Shown here piece by piece: positions 34,818 to 43,687 of a DNA stretch of 64,000 bases (position 1 is the first letter of the stretch; each line of letters starts with the position of its first letter). Origin of the DNA: Gelidibacter salicanalis (GTDB lineage Bacteria > Bacteroidota > Bacteroidia > Flavobacteriales > Flavobacteriaceae). The DNA is taken from assembly GCF_016469035.1 (NCBI RefSeq), contig NZ_JAEHJZ010000007.1, forward strand, positions 62,001 through 126,000. Reading direction: 5' to 3'. The translations under genes were made by a program, and so were the position numbers. The notes beneath the pieces were generated by a model. That model was not told where the DNA came from. It was given only the letters and a program-made list of their open reading frames with translations, and searched no databases.

Positions 34818-35648
34818 TTAAATAAGATAGATCCCGTCTTCCTTAATTTCTATTAACCGTTGTTTATATAAAGTACCGATGGCTTTTTTAAAGGTTTTTT
34901 TACTCATTTGTAAAACCGTTTTAATATCCTCAGGGTTTGATTTATCTGTTAAGTTGAGATACCCCCCATTGTCTTCCAACTCATACATAATTGCATCTGC
35001 ATTTGGTTCTATTTTTCTATAACCAATCTGCTCTAGGGTGATATCCAATTTATTGTCAGGTCTTATTTTCTTAACGACACCTTTCATACGGTCGCCAACA
35101 CTCAATTCCTTATAAATATCATCTTGAAAGATCAATCCTGCATGTTTATTATTGACAATAACGTTCATACCAATTTCTGAAGGATGAGAAATAATAACAT
35201 CAACCTCTTCAAATTGGGTTACAGTCAGTTCTTTATTATCAAGAAAATGATTGGTTTTACTGGATGCTGCCAAACGGCCCGTTTTTTCATCCAAATAACA
35301 ATGCACCAAATACCAACCACCAGCTTTCATTTTAAAAGCTTGTTCTTTAAACGGACAAAATAACTCCTTAACCATGCCCCAATCTAAAAACGCACCATGA
35401 TTGGTAACTTGATTACAGCGCAACATGGCAAATTCGCCACGTATTATATATGGACGATCTGTTACGGCAACAAGACGTTCCTCATTGTCTAAATACACAA
35501 ATACTTCAATTTTTTCCCAAATTTGAAAGGTTTCAGGAACATATCTATTGGGCAGCAAGACTTCATTGCCTTCATTGTCTGCAATATATAGGCCTTGCTC
35601 GGCTTCGCGTAGTATTTCTAGGGTGTTGAACTCTCCAATATGTATCAT
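34818..35648 (-). CDS. cvfB: CvfB-like S1 RNA-binding protein
   Basis: A 276-residue protein with tandem S1-like domains followed by a C-terminal winged helix, the layout of CvfB (YitL). Markers are GAFLDWGMVKELFCPFKEQ at about 87-105, GLIFQDDIYKELSVGDR at about 165 and the end KKTFKKAIGTLYKQRLIEI. CvfB proteins bind RNA and affect virulence factor expression in Staphylococcus; the role here is unknown. It is the first gene of the run to menB and menA. Its promoter suggests a leaderless transcript. Confidence 0.88.
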   Translation of the reverse strand: MIHIGEFNTLEILREAEQGLYIADNEGNEVLLPNRYVPETFQIWEKIEVFVYLDNEERLVAVTDRPYIIRGEFAMLRCNQVTNHGAFLDWGMVKELFCPFKEQAFKMKAGGWYLVHCYLDEKTGRLAASSKTNHFLDNKELTVTQFEEVDVIISHPSEIGMNVIVNNKHAGLIFQDDIYKELSVGDRMKGVVKKIRPDNKLDITLEQIGYRKIEPNADAIMYELEDNGGYLNLTDKSNPEDIKTVLQMSKKTFKKAIGTLYKQRLIEIKEDGIYLI

Positions 35649-35652
35649 GGTG

Positions 35653-35660
35653 CAAAGGTA
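35653..35660 (-). promoter_or_regulatory. -7 promoter element for cvfB-menB-menA, possibly leaderless
   Basis: TACCTTTG on the minus strand (TAnnTTTG) ends 4 bases before the ATG at 35648. The expected transcription start, 5-7 bases downstream, falls on the start codon, which predicts a leaderless or nearly leaderless mRNA. Confidence 0.5.
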
Positions 35661-35682
35661 AGAATATTAGTGTTTATCCAAT

Positions 35683-35724
35683 AAAAAAAAGCGATACAGT
35701 TCTGGGGTTACAGAGGTATCGCTT
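35683..35724 (-). terminator. Rho-independent terminator after DUF2853 gene
   Basis: Stem AAGCGATAC/GTATCGCTT with an 18-base loop, followed on the minus strand by a run of eight or more T. It ends the DUF2853 transcript and separates it from the cvfB promoter. Confidence 0.85.
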
Positions 35725-35746
35725 CTTGAATTTATGTGTTATAGTC

Positions 35747-36088
35747 TTATTTGTATACCGCTTCCTTTTTAAAGTGCTTTGTCAATAAATAATACACTAC
35801 TGCTCTGTATTTATTTCTATTGGATTTACCATAGGTTTCAATAACTGAATCGATGCCTTTATCTAACTCTTCTCCATCTTTCAATCCTAGTTTTTTGATC
35901 AAAAAGTTGTTTTTTACCGTTGCCAATTCAGCAGCGTCAGAACCGGAAACGGTTGCAGCATCTGCATTGTAAATTGAAGGACCACAACCAATAACTACTT
36001 TGGTCAATAAATCCATATCAGCATTTACACCGCATTTTTCTTTTAAATCTGCCGCGTATTTTGTGATTAATTCATCTCTTTTGCTCAT
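35747..36088 (-). CDS. DUF2853 family protein
   Basis: A 113-residue helical protein matching DUF2853: MSKRDELITKYAADLKEK at the start, an internal KVVIGCGPSIYNADAATV and a Lys/Tyr-rich C-terminal helix. Function is unknown. No signal peptide. It stands alone between menD (upstream, 84 bases) and a terminator. Confidence 0.85.
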   Translation of the reverse strand: MSKRDELITKYAADLKEKCGVNADMDLLTKVVIGCGPSIYNADAATVSGSDAAELATVKNNFLIKKLGLKDGEELDKGIDSVIETYGKSNRNKYRAVVYYLLTKHFKKEAVYK

Positions 36089-36172
36089 TTCTCATATTTT
36101 ATAGTTAATTATTTATCAAGCTTCAAGATAACAAAATTTGAGATACTTCCACAGGAATATTAAAATAATTCG

Positions 36173-37930
36173 CTACTTCACATGTTTGAAGTAATTAAGC
36201 AATATATCGTCATTAGGCTGACCCACAGTATTAATTTCCAAAATCTTTGGTTGGTTGCTTTCTTTGAAAAACGAATTCAGCGCATTGGTTAAATCAGTTT
36301 GACTAGACACCCTTTTATATTTGAAATTGTACATTTCTGCCAAATGCTGTGCGGTCAAGGCGTGTTTGGTTTCAAAGAACGTATCAAAATTTTCAGTGTC
36401 CTTATGCCCTGGCAGAATTCTAAAAATACCGCCGCCGCCATTATTAATAATAATAATTCTAAAAGACGCAGGAATATAATTGTTCCAAAGGGCATTACTG
36501 TCATAGAAGAAGCTTAAATCGCCGGTTATAAAATTGGTCTGACGTTTATGCGCCACTGCACAACCTATGGCGGTAGCCGTGCTACCGTCAATACCACTGG
36601 TGCCTCTGTTACAAAAAACTTCTATAGATTTATGAATGTCGAACAATTGCGCATACCTGATGGCTGAACTGTTGCCCACCTGCAATATGGTATCATTTGG
36701 TAAATTTTTAATGAGGATGTCGAAGGCTTTAAAATCAGAAAATGGAAGATTTTCTACATAACTCAAATGCTTTTTAGCGCGGTCCAATTTAATTCCTGTC
36801 CAATAATTCTTATAGGAAGTTTTTACTTGTTTTGCTTTTGGCAAAAACTCACTAAAAAAGTAATTGGGTGTTTCCTTAATATGTTGGGTCAGGCAGAAAA
36901 AGGTATCGTAGGCTCTGGTTTCACTGATATGCCAATGTTCTTTAGGTTGGTATTCCCTTAAAAATGCTTTGATCTTTTTAGAAACGATCATCCCGCCAAA
37001 TGTGATGAGAATTTCAGGTTGTAATTTTAAGAAATCATCTTTTTTCAATGGGGCAATCAACTTATCAATACTCGTGATAAATGAGCCATGATCTAAATTA
37101 GAAGTGGTTTCTGTCAGCACAATCACACTCTCATCTTTAGCCAATAAATTTAACCACTTTTGCTCTATTTTGTTAGGGGCAAATTCTCCTACCAATATCA
37201 TTTTTCGCTTCGCTTTTCGCCAATCGTTTAAACATTGATCCAAGATATAAGTATCCATTTTTGGCTCCTCAACCTCTATCGGAATGTTTTTTGGTGCCAC
37301 CTTTAAAGCATCAACCATGTCATATAAAGGTTCATCAAAAGGCACGTTAATGTGTACTGGTCCTTTTTTAATGACCGCTTTGTTGAGGGCATCGTTTAAC
37401 TCTTGCTCGTTATGTTTCTGAATATCTTTTTGCAACCCTAATAAGCGTTCCAACTTGTCCTCAATATTCTTAAAAATAGGAATGTCTTCTGTAACAGGAA
37501 TGTTGAGTTCGTCTTTTAGGTCCAACTTTAAATTGGCCGAATGCAGAATATGGTTCTCAAACACATGTTTCTGATTAATGGTCTGTCCGTCCCCAATATT
37601 TTGCAGATGTTTAGGTCGGTCTGCCGATAAAACAATTAACGGAATCTCACTGTAAAACGCTTCAGCCACCGCCGGATAATAGTTGAGCAATGCACTCCCG
37701 GAGGTACAGGCTACCAACACGGGCAATTTAATTTGTTGGGCAATTCCTAAAGCAAAAAAAGCGGCACAACGCTCATCTACAATACTGTAGCATTTAAAAA
37801 ACGGATCATTGGTAAAGCCGATGGTCAGCGGTGCGTTTCTACTTCCAGGGGAAATAACAATATGTTTGATATTTTTTGCTTTACAAAGCTGAATAACGGT
37901 TTGTGCAAGGGGAATTTTAGGATATTTCAT
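36173..37930 (-). CDS. menD: SEPHCHC synthase MenD
   Basis: A 585-residue ThDP-dependent enzyme that adds the succinyl unit from 2-oxoglutarate to isochorismate. The N-terminal SPGSRNAPLTIGF (about 28) binds the substrate, the ThDP glutamate is in SIVDERCAAFFALG (about 50), and the diphosphate/Mg part is GTSGIDGSTATAIGCA...TGDLSFFYDSNALW (about 440-485). A -7 element lies at 37949-37956. It is 166 bases downstream of menF on the same strand. Confidence 0.95.
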   Translation of the reverse strand: MKYPKIPLAQTVIQLCKAKNIKHIVISPGSRNAPLTIGFTNDPFFKCYSIVDERCAAFFALGIAQQIKLPVLVACTSGSALLNYYPAVAEAFYSEIPLIVLSADRPKHLQNIGDGQTINQKHVFENHILHSANLKLDLKDELNIPVTEDIPIFKNIEDKLERLLGLQKDIQKHNEQELNDALNKAVIKKGPVHINVPFDEPLYDMVDALKVAPKNIPIEVEEPKMDTYILDQCLNDWRKAKRKMILVGEFAPNKIEQKWLNLLAKDESVIVLTETTSNLDHGSFITSIDKLIAPLKKDDFLKLQPEILITFGGMIVSKKIKAFLREYQPKEHWHISETRAYDTFFCLTQHIKETPNYFFSEFLPKAKQVKTSYKNYWTGIKLDRAKKHLSYVENLPFSDFKAFDILIKNLPNDTILQVGNSSAIRYAQLFDIHKSIEVFCNRGTSGIDGSTATAIGCAVAHKRQTNFITGDLSFFYDSNALWNNYIPASFRIIIINNGGGGIFRILPGHKDTENFDTFFETKHALTAQHLAEMYNFKYKRVSSQTDLTNALNSFFKESNQPKILEINTVGQPNDDILLNYFKHVK

Positions 37931-37948
37931 TCATAGCTAATCTTGTAA

Positions 37949-37956
37949 CAAAAATA
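37949..37956 (-). promoter_or_regulatory. -7 promoter element for menD
   Basis: TATTTTTG on the minus strand matches TAnnTTTG, 18 bases before the ATG at 37930. No -33 TTG at normal spacing. Confidence 0.45.
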
Positions 37957-38096
37957 CAAAATTAGGTCAGCTAAATACCGTTATTTGGACTGAAAAAATA
38001 ATGATTTGAAGTGAAAACAAGTACTAGTAGGGTGTTTCATGACAGAATGCCGTAAAGTATTATTGCGGTCTGAATTGCTCAAAACTATAATTGTGA

Positions 38097-39281
38097 CTAA
38101 ATAAGCACCCGCTTTATAATTTGAGATTTATGAACCGTTTCTTCCCATTCCAATTCAGCATCAGAATCTTTAGTAATGCCACCACCAACGTAAATTTGAA
38201 CGGTGTCGTTTTTGATTTGCATACAGCGTAAATTGACATAGAGATTAGAAACCGTTTTTGACACCCCGTATGCATTGTTTTCAACGTTGCGCCTGTTGGT
38301 ATTTCTGGTCCGGGATTCCTTCAGATTTAATTCGCCTAAAAATCCAGCATAAAATTCTCGCGGATAGCCCTCATGTTCTATAATGAAATTTTTGGCCCTG
38401 TGTTTTGGAAATCCACAAACCGCAGGTGTTGGATGTAAAGCGTCCAAAATGGGCTTTAAAGCTTTAGTTCCTGATGTTAATTGGAGTTCGATGTCAGTTT
38501 TTAAGTGCAACAAATTCCCAGCCCTTACGGTATGTTGTTCTGACACTTCTATCTTTAAATCACTAGAATGAACGCTTGCAACTGAAGACTGAAGACTGCC
38601 AACTGAATACTGAGACCTGCCCACTGACTCACGCAGATTTTCTATAATAAAATCAGTAACAATTTGCTGTTCTTCTCGCTCTTTTTCTTTCCAAACCACA
38701 TCGGTCGCACCTTCAAAAGCTTGTGTACCTGCAAGAGCCATGGTTTTAAGACGATTCCCACGAATGCTTAATAAGGTTTCCGGAGTCGCCCCCAACCACA
38801 ATCCCACTTTTGGATGGTACCAACAATATACAAAAGCTGTTGGGTAGGTGTCCAACAACCTTTTAAATAAATTGATAGGGTTGGTATCAGAAGTTTCTAC
38901 GGCTTCACATCGGGAAAGCACCACCTTTTTAAAACTGCCTTGGTTAATGGCCTCTATACCTTTTTGAACGAGATCGATATGAAATTCCTTTTGTTCATTC
39001 TTAGAATGATCTATATGATTGGAGGGCCCATTGCTGTTGCCTTTTACAAAATCATGCGTAATTATGGAAGCGTTTTCAAATGGCAGTAAAAAGGTGTCGT
39101 TTTCAGAATCAAAAGGTGCAAAGACAAATCCACTTTCGGTAAAGTCCAAGCTATAATGCAATTGATCATCCTCTTGAAGTAGTCCTTTTATTACTGTTGT
39201 ATCTGGTTTTTTAAAGGCAACAAAAGGCAATTGATGGTCAAATTGTACTTGGAGTTGCTCAAAAAAATAATCCGATAGCAT
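38097..39281 (-). CDS. menF: Isochorismate synthase MenF, with repeat-encoded insertion
   Basis: A 394-residue chorismate-binding enzyme, converting chorismate to isochorismate. Catalytic features include KVVLSR (about 119), WLGATPETLL (about 162), ALAGTQAF (about 182), HTVRAGNLLHLKT (about 250), HPTPAVCGFPK (about 283) and YVGGGITKDSD (about 363). Residues about 218-240 (ESVGRSQYSVGSLQSSVAS region) are low-complexity and encoded by an intergenic repeat, inserted between IVTDFIIENL and the next family segment without a frame break. The enzyme may still work if this is a surface loop. The thioesterase gene is one base upstream. Confidence 0.93.
   Translation of the reverse strand: MLSDYFFEQLQVQFDHQLPFVAFKKPDTTVIKGLLQEDDQLHYSLDFTESGFVFAPFDSENDTFLLPFENASIITHDFVKGNSNGPSNHIDHSKNEQKEFHIDLVQKGIEAINQGSFKKVVLSRCEAVETSDTNPINLFKRLLDTYPTAFVYCWYHPKVGLWLGATPETLLSIRGNRLKTMALAGTQAFEGATDVVWKEKEREEQQIVTDFIIENLRESVGRSQYSVGSLQSSVASVHSSDLKIEVSEQHTVRAGNLLHLKTDIELQLTSGTKALKPILDALHPTPAVCGFPKHRAKNFIIEHEGYPREFYAGFLGELNLKESRTRNTNRRNVENNAYGVSKTVSNLYVNLRCMQIKNDTVQIYVGGGITKDSDAELEWEETVHKSQIIKRVLI
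38562..38635. repeat. CAGTTGGCAGT-type repeat inside menF
   Basis: Reading the minus strand, the core GTTGGCAGTCTTCAGTCTT nearly equals the copy at about 56236-56262 (GTTGGCAGTCTTCAGTCTG). It is translated within menF. The same peptide beginning (ESVGRSQ) appears in the desaturase tail at 22985-23055. Confidence 0.8.
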
Positions 39282-39282
39282 G

Positions 39283-39708
39283 CTACTTGTTTTTAGGTAA
39301 GGTGATGGTAGATAACCTACAGATGGACACTAAATTATCATGGTCGTCCGTAATTCTGATATCCAAAAGTTGTGTGGTACGGCCTTTATGAAGAAAGGTT
39401 GCTTTGGCATACACATGGCCGTCTTTTACAGATTTTAAATGGTTGGCCGTAATTTCAAGTCCGCGCACAAACAGATGTTCCGTATCTAAGAAAATATGGG
39501 ATGCAAAACTTCCAACGCTTTCCGCTAGAGCAGCTGTGGCACCACCATGGAGCACTCCATCTGGTTGATAAACGCGCGTATTGACTGGCATTTTAGCGAC
39601 TAAAAAATCGGGACCATAGTCAATCATTTCAATATTAAGCGTTTCCATTAGGGTGTTTTTACTGGCCGCATTTGCCTTGGCCAATAGGTCTTCTTTAGTT
39701 AATTGCAT
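39283..39708 (-). CDS. menI: Hotdog thioesterase, probable DHNA-CoA thioesterase MenI
   Basis: A 141-residue hotdog-fold protein of the PaaI/YdiI type. GVLHGGATAALAESVGS carries the expected catalytic Glu and aligns in my memory with GLLHGGASVVLAESIGS of E. coli MenI (YdiI); LEITANHLKS follows. MenI releases DHNA from DHNA-CoA after MenB, and the location one base before menF supports this over a PaaI role. The ATG at 39708 is preferred because a -7 element lies at 39731-39738; the longer frame to 39747 would begin before it. Confidence 0.82.
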   Translation of the reverse strand: MQLTKEDLLAKANAASKNTLMETLNIEMIDYGPDFLVAKMPVNTRVYQPDGVLHGGATAALAESVGSFASHIFLDTEHLFVRGLEITANHLKSVKDGHVYAKATFLHKGRTTQLLDIRITDDHDNLVSICRLSTITLPKNK

Positions 39709-39730
39709 AGATGTGCTGTGTTTTTTAAAC

Positions 39731-39738
39731 CAAAAGTA
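39731..39738 (-). promoter_or_regulatory. -7 promoter element for the menI-menF pair
   Basis: TACTTTTG on the minus strand matches TAnnTTTG, 22 bases before the ATG at 39708. It decides the start of the thioesterase. Confidence 0.5.
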
Positions 39739-39860
39739 AAGGTACAAAACAATATCTGATGAGAACAGTTTTTGAGGGCTGGCTCACTGTCTTTTTTGGA
39801 ATCCAGAATTATGGAGATGTCATTAATATCTCATTACCTTTACCCTCTATATCCATAAGT

Positions 39861-40514
39861 ATGATGAATTCGAACGAAAAAGACATCTCCTATCAAACCA
39901 CAAACACCTACTCCACTTTAAATCAATTGTCTGAGAACACCAAGACCATTTGGTTTGTGTGCCACGGTATGGGCTACTTGAGTCGGTATTTTTTAAAGTA
40001 TTTTAGCGATTTAAATCCGGAGGAAAACTACATTGTTGCCCCACAGGCACAAAGTAAATATTACACACCTCCAAAATTCAGACATGTGGGAGCAAGTTGG
40101 TTAACCAAAGAGAATACGCTTAAAGAAACAGAAAATGTCTTGCGGTATTTTGATGCTGTCTTTGAAGCGGAAGAGATTCCCAACAATGTAAATTTAATTG
40201 TTTTAGGATATTCACAAGGCGTATCTGTTGCCTTACGATACATTGCCAAAAGACAGCTGGTATGCGCTCAAATTGTGATGATGTCAGGAGGCATCCCCAA
40301 AGAATTGGTGGCTGGCGATTTTCAATTTCTTAATCCCAACACAAAAGTTTCCTTGATTTATGGAAACTCTGATGAGTATCTCGATGAAGACCGTCTGGTC
40401 TCAGAAAAAAATAGAGCTTTTGAATTGTTTGGACATTGCAATCTGCGCATCATTCCCTTTGTAGGCGGACATGAAGTAAAAAAGGAATTGTTGTTGGATT
40501 TAATTATTGATTAG
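39861..40514 (+). CDS. Alpha/beta hydrolase, carboxylesterase-like
   Basis: A 217-residue alpha/beta hydrolase of the phospholipase/carboxylesterase type. The nucleophile motif is LGYSQGVSVALR (about 112), the acid is in YGNSDEY and the histidine in FVGGHEV near the C-terminus. HGMGY at about 35 looks like the oxyanion loop. The substrate is unknown. It is divergent from the menI-menF pair. Because menH (also alpha/beta hydrolase) is missing from the locus it is tempting to assign it, but the motifs do not match MenH well. The ATG at 39861 is chosen over upstream frames that overlap the menI promoter. Confidence 0.8.
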   Translation: MMNSNEKDISYQTTNTYSTLNQLSENTKTIWFVCHGMGYLSRYFLKYFSDLNPEENYIVAPQAQSKYYTPPKFRHVGASWLTKENTLKETENVLRYFDAVFEAEEIPNNVNLIVLGYSQGVSVALRYIAKRQLVCAQIVMMSGGIPKELVAGDFQFLNPNTKVSLIYGNSDEYLDEDRLVSEKNRAFELFGHCNLRIIPFVGGHEVKKELLLDLIID

Positions 40515-40564
40515 TCAACAAACGCCTTTAAATTTCTATACTCCGCACATTATTAAGACACACA

Positions 40565-41770
40565 TTACCTTCCAAATTTAAAATATTCTGAAAGTTCATG
40601 AGGTTGGTCTTTAAGCATTGCAGACACCATATCCATCCCTATAGCCGAAAAAGTAATGCCGTTGCCACCAAACCCTAATACAAAATAGGCGTTTTTAAAC
40701 TCAGGGTGTTTGCCAATATACGGCAGCCCATCTTTGGTTTCTCCAAACGTTCCGGCCCAGCCAAAATCGACTCTAAAATTATATTTTGGAAGGATTTTTT
40801 CTACAACTTTTTCCAACTTGGCCGACTTCTTTTTAAGGAGCGCATCTCGTTTATCAGCATTTACAAAATCTTCATCTTCTCCACCAATCAACAAGCGCTT
40901 ATCATCAGTAGTTCTCATATAATTGTAGGGATCGGCCGTATTCCAGAACAAGGTGTTTTCAATGTGGGATTGATCATCTTCATTTTGTTCGCCCACAACG
41001 GCATAAGTAGATAAGAGGTTAACAATTTTTTCTGGAATAATTTCAGTGCTTTCAAAACCATTACAAAAAATCACCTTTTTCGCTTTTATAGTATTGTCAA
41101 ATTCAGTGTGGATGACCACATCTTTACTGCGATACTTTATATCAACCACATCGGTTTTATCGAAAATTTGTAAACCTTTTTTATGGTTATAGTGCAACAA
41201 ATCATGTGCCATTTGAAATGCATCTATGCTCCCGCCTTGGTCTGAAAGAATGCCTCCGTGGGCGCTTTCAAGCTGATACGCGTTCTTAATGGCAGCCCCG
41301 TCTAACCACTTTACAGGAAAGCCGTGTTTTTGGCGTGCTTCGAACTCTTTTTTCAACCAAGCAACATCTTTTTTTCGAGACGCAAAGTATAGGGATTCTT
41401 TTTTTGTAAATCCGCAAGTCGATTTTATAGATTTTGAAAGGGATTGAAGTTGATCTATAGAATCAAAACAGGCCTTATAGCTAAGTACTGCGCCTTCTTC
41501 ACCAATTAAATTAATCAGCTCATATAAGGGTTTATCAATCTCGTATTGCAACATTGAAGTTGTTGCGGATGTACTGCCGTGGCATACTTCACGTTTATCT
41601 ATAATGACGGTTTTATAACCATCGGCTATACATTGGTGTGCAATTAAACTGCCAGTTATGCCAGCACCTATAATGACAATATCCGTTTCAATATTTCGAT
41701 CTAACGAAGGGTAAGAATGAATGATACCATTTTTAACCAGCCAAAAAGGTTCAGAAGAAGTTAAGCGCAT
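40565..41770 (-). CDS. FAD-dependent oxidoreductase, DAO family
   Basis: A 401-residue flavoprotein of the D-amino-acid oxidase (DadA/GlpO-like) family. The dinucleotide-binding motif IVIIGAGITGSLIAHQC is near residues 31-47, the substrate/FAD core follows, and FVLGFGGNGITFSAIG near the C-terminus is the second FAD contact. The substrate is unknown. The ATG at 41770 is favoured: the frame from 41794 begins with TTG inside the -7 element at 41792-41799. It is probably transcribed alone. Confidence 0.88.
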   Translation of the reverse strand: MRLTSSEPFWLVKNGIIHSYPSLDRNIETDIVIIGAGITGSLIAHQCIADGYKTVIIDKREVCHGSTSATTSMLQYEIDKPLYELINLIGEEGAVLSYKACFDSIDQLQSLSKSIKSTCGFTKKESLYFASRKKDVAWLKKEFEARQKHGFPVKWLDGAAIKNAYQLESAHGGILSDQGGSIDAFQMAHDLLHYNHKKGLQIFDKTDVVDIKYRSKDVVIHTEFDNTIKAKKVIFCNGFESTEIIPEKIVNLLSTYAVVGEQNEDDQSHIENTLFWNTADPYNYMRTTDDKRLLIGGEDEDFVNADKRDALLKKKSAKLEKVVEKILPKYNFRVDFGWAGTFGETKDGLPYIGKHPEFKNAYFVLGFGGNGITFSAIGMDMVSAMLKDQPHELSEYFKFGR

Positions 41771-41791
41771 AAGATCATATTTAGAAAAAGC

Positions 41792-41799
41792 CAAAATTA
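41792..41799 (-). promoter_or_regulatory. -7 promoter element for the DAO family gene
   Basis: TAATTTTG on the minus strand matches TAnnTTTG, 21 bases before the ATG at 41770. It overlaps the alternative TTG start and so excludes it. Confidence 0.5.
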
Positions 41800-41849
41800 G
41801 ACGATTTTACGCCATCATTTGCTTAAAACATTAACCCAATCCCAATTGT

Positions 41850-42815
41850 TTAAACTGTCAAATTTTGAATAATTTCTTTAACGGGAAGAATTCCTGTTGT
41901 ATGTTCAATACTTGGCCCTGCAACCCAAACGGTTTTATATGTGGCTTCTGTAGCAGCTTTTTCCGTAGCTTTCATACCAATTGAGAACCGCATCATTTTT
42001 ATCCATTTTTTGAGCTTTTTATTTTTGTTGAGCATAGATTCTATCCAAGATTCTTTGGTTCCTATTCTCTGAACATAGGGCGTATTGATGACCGTACAGG
42101 GTGTACCCGAAATACGTTGCGTCATCACAATATCTTTTGCACCATAGTCTACGCAGGCCTGTTTATACGCGTCTGTTACACCCGCTTCCACTGATGCGAT
42201 AAACGGACTGCCTATGGAAACCCCATCAGCACCATAACGCAACATGTTGTCTAAATCTTCTTTAGTACCCACACCTCCTGCCGAAATAACCGGAATGTTA
42301 CAATTGCTTTTTAAGAGTTCAATCAAATCCTTTGGAGAAATTTCACCACGATGTCCACCTGCTTCATTATTGACCGCAATAATAGCGTCAGCCCCTAAGG
42401 CTTCCACTTTTTGGGCGAATTTTAGATCAGTCACGTCGCAAAACACTTTAATGCCTACTTTGTGCGCTTCATTAATGGTGTCTTCAGGACTTCCTAAAGA
42501 CGTAATTATAAAATCACACCCTTCTTCACACAGCACCCGCAACTGCTCTCTGTATTTGATGTTCGATTTATTCACAATCAAATTGAACCCAAAAGCACCG
42601 CCCTGCCCGTCCGGCAGTCGGGCTTCTACCTTTGCCGATTGCAACTCATGAATAGCCGTTTTTAGCTCTGGCAAGGTTCTATAATTTAATGCAGGAATAC
42701 ATCCCGCAATACCGCCTTTCATAGCTTCAATAACCATGGCGGTATTGGAAACCAGAAACATTGGTGCTTGAATGATAGGATATTTGAGGTTGAGAAGTTG
42801 GTTGAGTTTTGGCAT
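41850..42815 (-). CDS. Nitronate monooxygenase family protein
   Basis: A 321-residue FMN-binding TIM-barrel protein of the nitronate monooxygenase (2-nitropropane dioxygenase) family. FMN-binding parts are YPIIQAPMFLVSN at the start, NNEAGGHRGE (about 148, with the catalytic His), ISAGGVGTKEDLDNMLRYGADGVSIGSPFIAS (about 179-210). The reaction is oxidative denitrification of nitroalkanes or a related enoyl reduction. The ATG at 42815 is favoured by the -7 element at 42836-42843. Confidence 0.87.
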   Translation of the reverse strand: MPKLNQLLNLKYPIIQAPMFLVSNTAMVIEAMKGGIAGCIPALNYRTLPELKTAIHELQSAKVEARLPDGQGGAFGFNLIVNKSNIKYREQLRVLCEEGCDFIITSLGSPEDTINEAHKVGIKVFCDVTDLKFAQKVEALGADAIIAVNNEAGGHRGEISPKDLIELLKSNCNIPVISAGGVGTKEDLDNMLRYGADGVSIGSPFIASVEAGVTDAYKQACVDYGAKDIVMTQRISGTPCTVINTPYVQRIGTKESWIESMLNKNKKLKKWIKMMRFSIGMKATEKAATEATYKTVWVAGPSIEHTTGILPVKEIIQNLTV

Positions 42816-42835
42816 TGTAATACGATCAGTTTTTA

Positions 42836-42843
42836 CAAATATA
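42836..42843 (-). promoter_or_regulatory. -7 promoter element for the nitronate monooxygenase gene
   Basis: TATATTTG on the minus strand, 21 bases before the ATG at 42815; TAnnTTTG match. Confidence 0.5.
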
Positions 42844-42976
42844 AGAATTATTATGCATGCATAGTATTTCAAATTAAACTATAAACATGCTTTTTATTCA
42901 CATTAAAAACGTAATTTTAATAGCGTTTAAAAAAAACCACCCCTCATACTATGGGCCGCTTACACAACTATTTAAG

Positions 42977-43687
42977 ATGGCGGCAGACCAAAATAATTCT
43001 GATTTCTATACGCACCTCTTAAGAAGCAATTCAATTTTTGAAACTACTACCAAACAGTCCATTTCAAGGTTGGTAGCTGATTGCACTTTGAAACATCTTC
43101 TGAAAGGCGAGCATACTATTGATAAAGAAAATAATTTCTACAAATTTCACTTTATCATTAAAGGCAAAATTAAAGTCTATAATCTCAACCAATCGGATAA
43201 GCATTTTACATTATTTATACTTTCTGAAAATGACGTCTTCGACGTTTTTACACTCATTAATACCGTACAACATGATGTGTGTTATGAAATATTGGAAGAT
43301 TTGGAACTTTTGGTAATCTCCACGGATATTATGAGAACATGGCTAAAAAACAATCCGGATACCTTAAGTGCCTTTTTTAAATATACCATCCAAAAATTTA
43401 AATTACTCGAATCCCAAATTTTGGATATCGGCACAAATACGATTACTGCACGATTGGCAAATTTATTATTGAAATACTATAATGTAAAAACCTGTAAAAT
43501 TGAAGATATTGATAATTTGACTCACGATGAATTGGCACAATTGATTGGCACATCAAGGGCAGTATTTAATCGGCACATCCAACGATTAAAAAAACAGGGC
43601 ATTATAGACGTTAGTCGTAAACATATTGAAATACTCAATCTTCCATTGTTGCAAAAACAAAGTCATACAAAAGATCCCTATACCTAG
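42977..43687 (+). CDS. Crp/Fnr family transcriptional regulator
   Basis: A 236-residue protein with an N-terminal cyclic-nucleotide-binding-like beta-barrel (about 30-140) and a C-terminal Crp HTH (about 165-225). The HTH is LTHDELAQLIGTSRAVFNRHIQRLKKQGII at about 180-209, read here in parts: LTHDELAQLIG then TSRAVFNRHIQ. The Fnr iron-sulfur cysteines are absent, so it is not an Fnr-type oxygen sensor. The ligand is unknown. The ATG at 42977 (MAADQNNS) is preferred over the upstream extension. It is divergent from the nitronate monooxygenase gene. Confidence 0.85.
   Translation: MAADQNNSDFYTHLLRSNSIFETTTKQSISRLVADCTLKHLLKGEHTIDKENNFYKFHFIIKGKIKVYNLNQSDKHFTLFILSENDVFDVFTLINTVQHDVCYEILEDLELLVISTDIMRTWLKNNPDTLSAFFKYTIQKFKLLESQILDIGTNTITARLANLLLKYYNVKTCKIEDIDNLTHDELAQLIGTSRAVFNRHIQRLKKQGIIDVSRKHIEILNLPLLQKQSHTKDPYT

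Noticed and set aside
39861-40514. MenH assignment for the alpha/beta hydrolase
   Set aside because: The nucleophile and oxyanion motifs resemble phospholipase/carboxylesterase proteins more than MenH; position alone is not enough.
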